Below, piece by piece: positions 1 through 12,221 of a stretch of DNA of 64,000 nucleotides. A program made the translations under genes and the position numbers. The notes beneath the pieces were generated by a model. The model did not search any database, was not told the DNA's origin, and was given only the letters and a program-made list of their open reading frames with translations. Positions within the stretch are counted from its first letter, which is position 1; every line of letters begins with the position of its first letter. Source of the stretch: Chamaelirium japonicum (Eukaryota > Streptophyta > Magnoliopsida > Liliales > Melanthiaceae); contig OX393550.1 in assembly GCA_947650365.1 (NCBI GenBank), forward strand, positions 121,274,374-121,338,373, read 5' to 3'.

Positions 1-854
1 TTCATTCGTACGATCCATTCTAATTCATTCGCACGATCCATTCTAATTCATTAATACGATCCAATCTAATTCATTCATACGATCCATTCTAATTCATTCG
101 TACGATCCATTAGAATGGATCGTATGAATGAATTAGAATAGATTGTGCGAATGAATTAGAATGGATCGTACGAATGAATTAGAATGGATACATTCGTGCG
201 AATGAATTACAATGGATCGTATGAATGAATTAGAATCGATCGTACGAATGAATTAGAATGGATCATGCGAATGAATTAGAATGGATCGTGCGAATGAATT
301 AGAATGGATCGTACGAATGAAATATAATGGATTGTACGAATGAATTAGAATGGATACATTCATGCTAATGAATTAGAATGGATCATACGAATGAATTAGA
401 ATGGATTCATTCGTGCGAATGAATTAGAATGGATCGTACGAATGAGTAAGAATGGATCGTACGAATGAATTAGAATGGATTGAATTAGAATGAATCGTAC
501 GAATGAATTATAATGGATCGTACGAAGGAATTAGAATGGATCATACGAAGGAATTAGAATGGATAGTACGAATGAATTAGAATGGATACCTTCGTGCAAA
601 TGAATTAGAATGGATCGTACGAATGAGTAAGAATGGATCGTACGAATGAAATAGAATGGATCGTATGAATGAATTAGAATGGATCGTGCGAATGAATTAG
701 AATGGATCGTACGAATGAATTAGAATAGATTGTGCGAATGAATTAGAATGGATCATACGAATGAATTAGAATGGATCGTACGAATGAATTAGAATGGATC
801 GTATGAATGAATTAGAATGGATCGTGCGAATGAATTAGAATGGATCGTACGAAT

Positions 855-894
855 GAAATAGAATGGATTCGCACGAATGTATCCATTCTAATTC
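855..894 (+). repeat. type-1 switch junction
   Basis: Type-1 form: reverse monomer ending GAAATAGAATGG, then ATTCGCACGAATGTATCC, then forward ATTCTAATTC, 40 bp in all. This is the reference copy. Confidence 0.92.
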
Positions 895-2055
895 ATTCGT
901 ACGATCCATTCTAATTCATTCGTACAATCCATTCTAATTCATTCGCACGATCCATTCTTACTCATTCGTACGATCCATTCTAATTCATTCGCACGATCCA
1001 TTCTAATTCATTAATACGATCCATTCTAATTCATTCGCACGATCCATTCTAATTCATTCACACTCATACTATCCATTCTAATTCATTCGCACGAATGTAT
1101 CCTTTCTAATTCATTCGTACGATCCATTCTAATTCATTCGCACAATCTATTCTAATTCATTCGAACGATCCATTCTAAGTCATTCGTACGATCCATTCTA
1201 ATTCATTCGTACGATCCATTCTAATTCATTCGCACGATCCATTCTAATTCATTAATACGATCCAATCTAATTCATTCATACGATCCATTCTAATTCATTC
1301 GTACGATCCATTAGAATGGATCGTATGAATGAATTAGAATAGATTGTGCGAATGAATTAGAATGGATCGTACGAATGAATTAGAATGGATACATTCGTGC
1401 GAATGAATTACAATGGATCGTATGAATGAATTAGAATCGATCGTACGAATGAATTAGAATGGATCATGCGAATGAATTAGACTGGATCGTGCGAATGAAT
1501 TAGAATGGATCGTACGAATGAAATAGAATGGATTGTACGAATGAATTAGAATGGATACATTCATGCTAATGAATTAGAATGGATCATACGAATGAATTAG
1601 AATGGATTCATTCGTGCGAATGAATTAGAATGGATCGTACGAATGAGTAAGAATGGATCGTACGAATGAATTAGAATGGATTGAATTAGAATGAATCGTA
1701 CGAATGAATTACAATGGATCGTACGAAGGAATTAGAATGGATCATACGAAGGAATTAGAATGGATAGTACGAATGAATTAGAATGGATACCTTCGTGCAA
1801 ATGAATTAGAATGGATCGTACGAATGAGTAAGAATGGATCGTACGAATGAAATAGAATGGATCGTATGAATGAATTAGAATGGATCGTGCGAATGAATTA
1901 GAATGGATCGTACGAATGAATTAGAATAGATTGTGCGAATGAATTAGAATGGATCGTACGAATGAATTAGAATGGATCGTACGAATGAATTAGAATGGAT
2001 CGTATGAATGAATTAGAATGGATCGTGCGAATGAATTAGAATGGATCGTACGAAT

Positions 2056-2095
2056 GAAATAGAATGGATTCGCACGAATGTATCCATTCTAATTC
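2056..2095 (+). repeat. type-1 switch junction
   Basis: Identical to 855-894; it is the second copy made by the 1201-bp duplication. Confidence 0.92.
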
Positions 2096-4777
2096 ATTCG
2101 TACGATCTATTCTAATTCATTCGTACAATCCATTCTAATTCATTCCCACGATCCATTCGCATTCACTCAAACGATCCATTCTAATTCATTCATATGATCC
2201 ATTCTAATTCATTCGCACGAATGTATCCATTCTAATTCATTCGTACGATCCATTCTAATTCATTTGTACGAATGTATCCACTCTAATTCATTCATACGAT
2301 CCATTCTAATTCATTCGCACGAATGTATCCATTCCAATTCATTCGTACGATCCATTCTAATTCATTCGCACAATCTATTCTAATTCATTCGTACGATCTA
2401 TTCTAATTCATTAGCATGATCCATTCTAATTCATTCGTACGGTCTATTCTATTTCATTTGTACAATCCATTCTTACTCAATCGTATGATCCATTCTAATC
2501 CATTCGCACAATCTATTCTAATTCATTCGTACGATCCATTCTATTTCATTTGTACGATCCATTATAATTCATACGATCCATTCTACTTCATTCATACGAT
2601 CCGTTTTAATTCTTTCGCACGATCCATTCTAATTCATTCATACGATCCATTCTAATTCATTCGTACGATCCATTCTAATTTCTTCGTATGATCTATTCTA
2701 ATTCCTTCGTACGATCCATTCTAATTCCTTCGTACGATCCATTCAAATTCATTCGCACGAATCTATCCATTCTAATTCATTCGTACGATCCATTCTAATT
2801 CATTCGCACGATCCATTCTAATTCATTAATACGATCCAATCTAATTCATTCGTACGATCTATTCTAATTCATTCGCACGAATATATCCTTTCTAATTCAT
2901 TCGTATGATCCAAATTCATTTATCCGTACGATCTATTCTATTTCATTCGTACGATCCATTCTTATCCTACGATCCATTCTTATTCAATCTATTCTAATTC
3001 ATTCGTACGATCCATTCTAATTCATTCGTACGATCCATTCTAATTCATTCGTACGATTCATTCTAATTCAATCCATTCTAATTCATTCATACGATCCATT
3101 CTATTTCATTCGTACGATCCATTCTTACTCATTCGTACGATCCATTCGTATCCATTCTAATTCATTCGTACGATCTATTCTAATTCATTCGTACGATCCA
3201 TTCTAATTCCTTCGTACGATCCATGCTAATTCATTCGTACGATCCATTCTAATTCATTCGCACGATCCATTCTAATTCATTCGTATGATCCATTCTATTT
3301 CATTCATACGATCCATTCTAATTCATTCATACGATCTATTCTAATTCTTTCGTACGTTTCATTCTAATTCTAATTCATTCGTACGATCCATTCTAATTCC
3401 TTCGTACGATCCATTCTTACTTATTCGTACGATCCATTCTAATTCATTCGCATGAATGGATCCATTCTAATTCATTCGTATGATCCATTCTAATTCATTC
3501 GCATGAATGTATCCATTCTAATTCATTCGTACGATCCATTCTATCTCATTCGTACAATCCATTCTATTTCATTTGTATGATCCATTCTAATTCATTCGCA
3601 CGATCCATTCTAATTCATTCGCATGATCCATTCTAATTCATTCGTATGATCGATTCTAATTCATTCATACGATCCATTCTAATTCATTCGCACAAATGTA
3701 TCCATTCTAATTCATTCTTACGATCCATTCTAATTCATTCGTACGATCCATTCTTACTCATTCGTATGATCCATTCTAATTCATTCATACGATCCAATCT
3801 AATTCATTCATACGATCCATTCTAATTCATTCGCACAATCTATTCTAATTCATTCATACGATCCATTCTAATTTATTCGTACGATCCATTCTAATTCATT
3901 CATACGATCCATTCTAATTCATTCATATGATCCATTCTAATTCCTTCGTACTATCCATTCTAATTCATTCATACGATCCATTCTATTTCATTCGTACGAT
4001 CCATTCTTACTCATTCGTACGATCCATTCTAATTCATTTGCACGAAGGTATCCATTCTAATTCATTCGTACTATCCATTCTAATTCCTTCGTACGATCCA
4101 TTCTAATTGCTTCGTACGATCCATTCTAATTCATTCGTACGATCCATTCTAATTCATTCGCACGATCCATTCTAATTCATTCGCACGATCCATTCTAATT
4201 CATTAGCACGATCCATACTAATTCATTCGTACGATCCATTCTAATTCATTTATACGATCCAATCTAATTCATTCATACGATCCATTCTAATTCTTTCGCA
4301 CGAATGTATCCATTCTAATTCATTCTAATTCAATCCATTCTAATTCATTCGTACGATCCATTCTAATTCATTCGTACAATCCATTCTAATTCATTCGCAT
4401 AATCCATTCGCATTCACTCAAACGATTCATTCTAATTCATTCATATGATCCATTCTAATTCATTCGCACGAATGTATCCATTCTAATTCAGTCGTACGAT
4501 CCATTCTAATTCATTTGTACGAATGTATCCACTCTTATTCATTCATACGATCCATTATAATTCATTCGCACAAATGTATCCATTCCAATTCATTCGTACG
4601 ATCAATTCTAATTCATTCGCACAAATGTATCCATTCCAATTCATTCGTACGATCCATTCTAATTCATTCGCACGATCCATTCTAATTCATTCGTACGATC
4701 CAATCTAATTTATTCGTACGATCCATTCTAATTCATTCGTACGATCCATTCTATTTCATTCATACGATCCATTCTAA
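2068..4777 (+). repeat. forward satellite block
   Basis: 2.7 kb of uniformly forward monomers. It carries the marker monomer with GCATTCACTCAAACGATCC near 2157 and again near 4408, the GAAGGTATCC long unit near 4033, and a 240-bp stretch at 2416-2655 that recurs at 40618, 45313, 54473 and 62696. It ends near 4778 in two 10-base inverted arms, CCATTCTAAT and ATTAGAATGG, separated by two bases. Confidence 0.93.
2416..2655 (+). repeat. 240-bp dispersed satellite segment (one of about nine)
   Basis: Run of variant monomers (TTACTCAATCG, AATCCATTCGCAC and an 18-bp short unit near 2565). Copies lie near 40618, 45313, 52741, 54473 and 62696 forward, and near 37228, 60005 and 61572 reverse. It stays open in one frame because of CTATTTC cores. 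It is a useful landmark for dating copies. Confidence 0.82.
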
Positions 4778-6600
4778 TGAATTAGAATGGATTGAATTAG
4801 AATGAATCGTACGAATGAATTAGAAAGGATACATTCGTGCAAATGAATTAGAATGGATCGTATGAGTGTGAATGAATTAGAATGGATCATGCGAATGAAT
4901 TAGAATGGATCGTATTAATGAATTAGAAAGGATCGTGCGAATGAATTAGAATGGATCGTACGAATGAGTAAGAATGGATCGTGCGAATGAATTAGAATGG
5001 ATCATATGAATGAATTAGAATGGATCGTATGAATGAATTAGAATGGATCGTGCGAATAAATTAGAATGGATCGTATGAATGAATTAGAATAGATTGTGCG
5101 AATGAATTAGAATGGATCGTAAGAATGAATTAGAATAGATACATTCGTGCGAATGAATTAGAATGGATCGTATGAATGAATTAGAATCGATCGTACGAAT
5201 GAATTAGAATGGATCATGCGAATGAATTAGAATGGATCGTGCGAATGAATTAGAATGGATCGTACGAATGAAATAGAATGGATTGTACGAATGAGATAGA
5301 ATGGATCATACGAATGAATTAGAATGGATACATTCTTAGAATGGATCATACGAATGAATTAGAATGGATTCATTCGTGCGAATGAATTAGAATGGATCGT
5401 ACGAATGAGTAAGAACAGATCGTACGAATGAATTAGAATGTATTGAATTAGAATGAATCGTACGAATGAATTAGAATGGATCGTACGAATGAATTAGAAT
5501 GGATCGTATGAATGAAATAGAATGGATCGTACGAATGAATTAGAATGGATCGTACGAATGAATTAGAATGGATACATTCATGCGAATGAATTAGAATGGA
5601 TCGTATGAATGAATTAGAATCGATCGTACGAATGAATTAGAATGGATCATGCGAATGAATTAGAATGGATCGTGCGAATGAATTAGAATGGATCGTACGA
5701 ATGAAATAGAATAGATTGTACGAATGAGATAGAATGGATCGTACGAATGAATTAGAATGGATACATTCATGCGAATGAATTAGAATGGATCATACGAATG
5801 AATTAGAATGGATTCATTCGTGTGAATGAATTAGAATGGATCGTACGAATGAGTAAGAATGGATCGTACGAATGAATTAGAATGGATTGAATTAGAATGA
5901 ATCGTACGAATGAATTAGAATGGATCGTACGAATGAATTAGAATGGATCGTACGAGTGAATTAGAATGGATTGAATTAGAATGAATCGTACGAATGAATT
6001 AGAATGAATCATACCGTACGAATGAATTAGAATGGATCATACGAAAGAATTAGAATGGATCGTACGAATGAATTAGAATGGATCATACGAATGAGTAAGA
6101 ATGGATCGTACGAATGAAATAGAATGGATCGTATGAATGAATTAGAATGTATCGTGCGAATGAATTAGAATGGATACATTCGTGCGAATGAATTAGAATG
6201 GATCGTATGAATGAATTAGATTGGATCGTATGAATGAATTAGAATGGATCGTGCGAATGAATTAGAATGGATCGTACGAATGAATTAGAATGGATCGTTT
6301 GAATGAATTAGAATGGATCGTACTTATGAATTAGAATGGGTCATACGAATGAACTAGAATGGATCGTACGAAGGAATTAGAAAGGATCGTACAAATGAAT
6401 TAGAATGGATCGTATGAATGAAATAGAATAGATCGTACGAATGAATTAGAATGGATCGTATGAATGAATTAGATTGGATCGTATGAATGAATTAGAATGG
6501 ATTGTACGAATTAAATAGAATAGATCGTACGAATGAATTAGAATGGATCGTGCGAATGAATTAGAATGGGTCGTACGAATGAATTAGAATGGATACACGA
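4778..6600 (-). repeat. reverse satellite block
   Basis: 1.8 kb of reverse monomers with several 38-bp composites in which a 15-bp piece (GAATTAGAATGAATC) is joined to a full monomer. It includes one reverse copy of the GAATCATACCGTACG marker near 6006. It ends in a type-2 junction at 6587-6619. Confidence 0.93.
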
Positions 6601-6619
6601 TCCAGATCCATTCTAATTC
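6587..6619 (+). repeat. type-2 switch junction
   Basis: Reverse monomer then GGATACACGATCCAGATCC then forward core. It is preceded by the GAATGGGTC variant monomer. Confidence 0.9.
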
Positions 6620-7573
6620 ATTCACACAATCTATTCTAATTCATTCGTAGGATCCATTCTAATTCATTACTACGATCCATTCTAATTCATTCATACGATC
6701 CATTCTAATTCATTCGTACGATCCATTCTAATTCATTCGCACGATCCATTCTAATTCATTCATACGATCCATTCTAATTCATTGTATATATCCATTCTAA
6801 TTCATTCATACGATCTATTCTAATTCTACGATCCATTCTTACTCATTCGTATTATCCATTTTAATTCATTCACACGAATGTATCAACTCTAATTCATTCG
6901 TATGATCCATTCTAATTCATTCGCACGAATGTATCCATTCTAATTCATTCGTACGATCCATTCTAATTCATTCGTAATATCCATTCTAATTCATTCGTAT
7001 GATCCATTCTAATTCATTCGCACGAATGTATCCATTCTAATTCATTCGTACGATCCATTCTAATTCATTCGTACGATCCATTCTAATTCCTTCATATGAT
7101 CCATTCTAATTCATTCGCACGAATGTATCCATTCTAATTCATTCGTACGATCCATTCTAATTCATTCGTACGATCCATTCTAAATCCTTCGTATGATCCA
7201 TTCTAATTCATTCGTACGATCAATTCTAATTTATACGATCCATTCTAATTCATTCGCACAATCTATTCTAATTCATTCGTACGATCCATTCTAAATCATT
7301 CGCACGAATGTATCCATTCTAATTCATTCGTACGATCCATTCTAATTCATTCATACGATCCATTCTAATTTATTCGCATGAATGTATCCATTCTAATTCA
7401 TTCGTATGATCCATTCTAATTCATTCGCACAATCTATTCTAATTCATTCATACGATCCATCCTAATTTATTCGCATGAATGTATCCATTCTAATTCATTC
7501 GTACAATCCATTCTATTTCATTCGTACGATCCATTCTTACTCATTCGTACGATCCATTCTTACTTATTCGTAC
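6601..7573 (+). repeat. forward satellite block
   Basis: About 1 kb of forward monomers, rich in GCAC-type hinges followed by the 28-bp GAATGTATCC unit. The switch to reverse near 7573 falls at a degraded hinge (GTACAAAGG) and has no counterpart that I found elsewhere. Confidence 0.92.
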
Positions 7574-10500
7574 AAAGGAATTAGAATGGATCGTACGCAG
7601 GAATTAGAATGGTTTGTACGAAGGAATTAGAATGGATCGTACGAATGAATTAGAATGGATACATTCGTGCGAATGAATTAGAATGGATCGTACGAGTGAG
7701 TAAGAATGGATCGTACGAATAAAATAGAATGGATCGTACGGATAAATTAGAATGGATCGTGCGAATGAATTAGAATGGATCGTACGAATGAGTAAGAATG
7801 GATCGTATGAATGAATTAGAATGGATCGTGCGAATAAATTAGAATGGATCGAACGAATGAATTAGAATGGATCATACGAATGAATTAGAATGGATCGTAT
7901 GAATGAATTAGAATGGATCGTGCGAATGAATTAGAATGGTTTATATGAATGAAATAGAATGGATCATACGAATGAAATAGAATGGATCGTACGAAGGAAT
8001 TAGAATGGATCGTATGAATGAATTAGAGTGGATACATTCGTGCGAATGAATTCGAATAGATCGTGCGAATGAATTAGAATGGATTGTACAAATGAATTAG
8101 AATGGATCGTACGAATGAAATAGAATGGATCGTACGAATGAATTAGAATGGATACATTCGTGCAAAAGAAATAGAATGGATTGTATGAATGAATTAGAAT
8201 GGATCGTGTGAATGAATTAGAATGGATCATACGAATGAATTAGAATGGATACATTCGTGCGAATGAATTAGAATGGATCGTGCGAATGAATTAGGATGGA
8301 TCGTATGAATGAATTAGAATAGATTGTGCGAATGAATTAGCATGGATCGTACGAATGAATTAGAATGGATACATTCATGCGAATGAATTTGAATGGTTCG
8401 TATGAATGAATTAGAATGGATCGTATGAGTGAATTAGAATGGATACGAAGGAATTAGAATGGATCGTAAGAAGGAATTAGAATGGAGAATGAATCGTGCG
8501 AATGAATTAGAATGGATCGTGCGATAAGAATGGATCGTACGAATGAAATAGAATAGATCGTACGGATAAATGAATTTGGATCATGCTAATGAATTAGAAT
8601 GGATCGTACGAATGAATTAGAATTGATCGTACTAATGAATTAGAATAGATTGTGCGAATGAATTTGAATGGATCGTACGAATGAATTAGAAAGGATATAT
8701 TCGTGCGAATGAATTAGAATAGATCGTATGAATGAATTAGATTGGATCGTATTAATGAATTAGAATGGATCGTGCGAATGAATTAGAGTGGATCGTACGA
8801 ATGAATTAGAATGGATCGTACGAATGAGTAAGAATGGATTGTACGAATGAAACAGAATGGATCGTATGAATGAATTAGAATGGATCGTATGAATGAATTA
8901 GAATGGATCGTGCGAATGAATTAGAATAGATTGTACGAATGAATTAGAATAGATTGTGCGAATGAATTAGAATGGATCGTACGAATGAATTAGAATGGAT
9001 CGTATGAATGAATTAGAATGGATCGTGCGAATGAATTAGAATGGATCGTACGAATGAATTAGAATGGATCGAACGAATGAATTAGAATGGATACATTCGT
9101 GCAAAAGAATTAGAATGGATTGTATGAATGAATTAGAATGGATCGTGCGAATGAATTAGAATGGATCGTACGAATGAATTAGGATGGATACATTCGTGCG
9201 AATGAATTAGAATGGATCGAATGAATTAGAGTTGATACATTCGTGTGAATGAATTAAAATGGATAATACGAATGAGTAAGAATGGATCGTAGAATTAGAA
9301 TGGATCGTATGAATGAATTAGAATGGATCGTACGAATGAATTAGAATGGATACATTCGTGCGAATGAATTAGAATGGATCAAACGAATGAATTAGAATGG
9401 ATCGAACGAATGAATTAGAATGGATCATACGAATAAATTAGAATGGATCGTATGAATGAATTAGAATGGATCGTGCGAATGAATTAGAATGGATTATATG
9501 AATGAAATAGAATGGATCATACGAATGAAATAGAATGGATCGTACGAAGGAATTAGAATGGATCGTATGAATGAATTAGAGTGGATACATTGAATGAATT
9601 AGAGTGGATACATTCGTACAAATGAATTAGAATGGATCGTATGAATGAATTAGAATGGATCGTATGAATGAATTAGAATGGATCGTGCGAATGAATTAGA
9701 ATGGATCGTACGAATGAATTAGAATGGATCGAACGAATGAATTAGAATGGATACATTCGTGCAAAAGAATTAGAATGGATTGTATGAATGAATTAGAATG
9801 GATCGTGCGAATGAATTAGAATGGATCGTACGAATGAATTAGAATGGATACATTCGTGCGAATGAATTAGAATGGATCATATGAATGAAATAGAATGGAT
9901 TGTACGAATGAGATAGAATGGATCGTACGAATGAATTAGAATGGATACATTCATGCGAATGAATTAGAATGGATCATACGAATGAATTAGAATGGATTCA
10001 TTCGTGCGAATGAATTAGAATGGATCGTACGAATGAGTAAGAATGGATCGTACGAATGAATTAGAATGGATTGAATTCGAATGAATCGTACGAATGAATT
10101 AGAATGGATCGTACGAATGAATTAGAATGGATCGTATTAATGAATTAGAATGGATCGTTCGAATGAATTAGAATGGATCGTACGAATGAGTAAGAATGGA
10201 TTGTGCGAATGAATTAGAATGGATCATATGAAAGAATTAGAATGGATTGTACGAATGAATTAGAATGGATCGTACGAATGAATTAGAATGGATACATTCG
10301 TGCGAATGAATTAAAATGGATCGTATGAATGAATTAGATTGGATCATATGAATGAATTAGAATGGATCGTGCGAATGAATTAGAATGGATCGTACGAATG
10401 AATTAGAATGGATCGTACGAATGAATTAGAATGGATCGTACGAATGAATTAGAATATATCGTATGAATTAGAATGGATCGTACGAAGGAATTAGAATGGA

Positions 10501-10993
10501 TCGTATGAATGAATTAGATTGGATCGTATTAATGAATTTGAATGGATCGTATGAATAAATTAGATTGGATCGTATGAATGAATTAGAATGGATCTTGCGA
10601 ATGAATTAGAATGGATCGTACGAATGAAATAGAATGGATTGTATGAAAGAATTAGAATAGATCGTGCGAATGAATTAGAATGGATCGTACGAATGAATTA
10701 GAATGGATCATATGAATGAATTAGAATGGATCGTACGTATGAATTAGAATGGATCGTGCGAATGAATTAGATTGGATCGTATGAATGAATTAGAGTAGAT
10801 ACATTCGTACGAAGGAATTAGAATGGATCGTACGAATGAATTAGAATGGATTATATGAATGAATTAGAATGGATTGTACTAATGAATTAGAATGGATACA
10901 TTCGTGCGAATGAATTAGAATGGATTATACGAATAAATTAGAATGGATCGTACGAATCAATTAGAATAGATTGTACGAATGAATTAGAATGGA
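7574..10993 (-). repeat. longest reverse satellite block
   Basis: 3.4 kb without an orientation change. 8000-8230 is one of four copies of a distinctive 231-bp stretch (others at 24382-24612 forward, 42620-42850 reverse and 63128-63358 reverse). It leaves to forward near 10993 through GTACGTCGAATTC, the only reverse-to-forward junction in the window that is not one of the three recurrent types, although its right side resembles type 3. Confidence 0.93.
8000..8230 (-). repeat. 231-bp dispersed satellite segment (copy 1 of 4)
   Basis: Distinctive run of about ten monomers that stays open for 76 codons. Near-identical copies lie at 24382-24612 (+), 42620-42850 (-) and 63128-63358 (-). The open frame only reflects variant cores (CTATTTC) at every third monomer. 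I treat it as a landmark of block copying, not a gene. Confidence 0.85.
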
Positions 10994-12203
10994 TCGTACG
11001 TCGAATTCATTCGTACGATCCATTCTAATTCATTCATACAATCCATTCTACTTCTTTTGCACGAATGTATCCATTCTAGTTCATTCGTACGACCCATTCT
11101 AATTCATTCGCACGATCCATTCTAATTCATTCGTACGATCTATTCTATTTCATTCGTACAATCCATTCTAATTCATTCATACGATCCAATCTAATTCATT
11201 CATACGATCCACTCTAATTCATTCATACGATCTATTCTATTTCATTCATACGATCCATTCTAATTCGTTTGTACGATCCTTTCCAATTCCTTCGTACGAT
11301 CCATTCTATTTCATTCGTATGACCCATTCTAATTCATAAGTACGATCCATTCTAATTCATTCAAACGATCCATTCTAATTCATTCGTACGATCCGTTCTA
11401 ATTCATTCGCACGATCCATTCTAATTCATTCATACGATCCAATCTAATTCATTCATACGATCCATTCTAATTCATTCGCACGAATGTATCCATTCTAATT
11501 CATTCGCACGATCCATTCTAATTCATTCATACGATCCATTCTATTTCATTCGTACGATCCATTCTTACTCATTCGTACGATCCATTCTAATTCATTTGCA
11601 CGAAGGTATCCATTCTAATTCATTCGTACTATCCATTCTAATTCCTTCGTACGATCCATTCTAATTCCTTCGTACGATCCATTCTAATTCATTCGTACGA
11701 TCCATTCTAATTCCTTCGTATGATCCATTATAATTCATTCGTACGGTATGATTCATTCTAATTCATTCGTACGATTCATTCTAATTCAATCCATTCTAAT
11801 TCATTCGTACGATCCATTCTAATTCATTCGTACGATCCATTCTAATTCATTCGTACGAATGAATTAGAATGGATCGTACGAATGAATTAGAATGGATTGA
11901 ATTAGAATAAATCGTACGAATGAATTAGAATGAATCATACCGTACGAATGAATTAGAATGGATCATACGAATGAATTAGAATGGATACATTCGTACGAAT
12001 GAATTAGAATGGATCGTACGAATGAAATAGAATGGATTGTACGAATGAGATAGAATGGATCGTACAAATGAATTAGAATGGATACATTCATGCGAATGAA
12101 TTAGAATGGATCATACGAATGAATTAGAATGGATTGAATTAGAATGAATCGTACGAATGAATTAGAAAGGATCGTACGAATGAATTAGAATGGATACATT
12201 CGT
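10994..12203. repeat. inverted satellite pair with arms offset by one monomer
   Basis: Forward to 11854, then reverse to about 12203. The switch lies exactly in the hinge between 11854 and 11855 and is the centre of a perfect palindrome with 43-base arms. Beyond that the arms continue to match after a shift: the marker GGTATGATTC near 11746 on the left pairs with GAATCATACC on the right near 11932. From the centre, the left arm to the marker edge (11741) is 114 bases and the right arm (to 11945) is 91, a difference of exactly 23. This is an inverted duplication with one monomer gained or lost in one arm. Confidence 0.9.
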
Positions 12204-12221
12204 GCGAATCCATTCTATTTC
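12182..12221 (-). repeat. type-1 switch junction, inverted
   Basis: Exact reverse complement of 855-894, so the whole junction region is inverted here. Confidence 0.92.

Larger units (their letters stand above)
1..2151. repeat. 1201-bp tandem duplication within the satellite
   Basis: Positions 1 to about 950 match 1202 to about 2151 with a constant offset of 1201, including both orientation switches (112 and 870 match 1314 and 2068). I saw only about five or six substitutions and no length change across 950 bp (for example 313/1514, 511/1712 and 754/1955), so identity is above 99 percent. Similarity falls off after about 2150. Orientation inside one unit is forward, reverse, forward. The unit contains a long-unit cassette (GATACCTTCGTGC side) and one copy of the type-1 junction. 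This is the most recent duplication I can see in the window. Confidence 0.93.
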
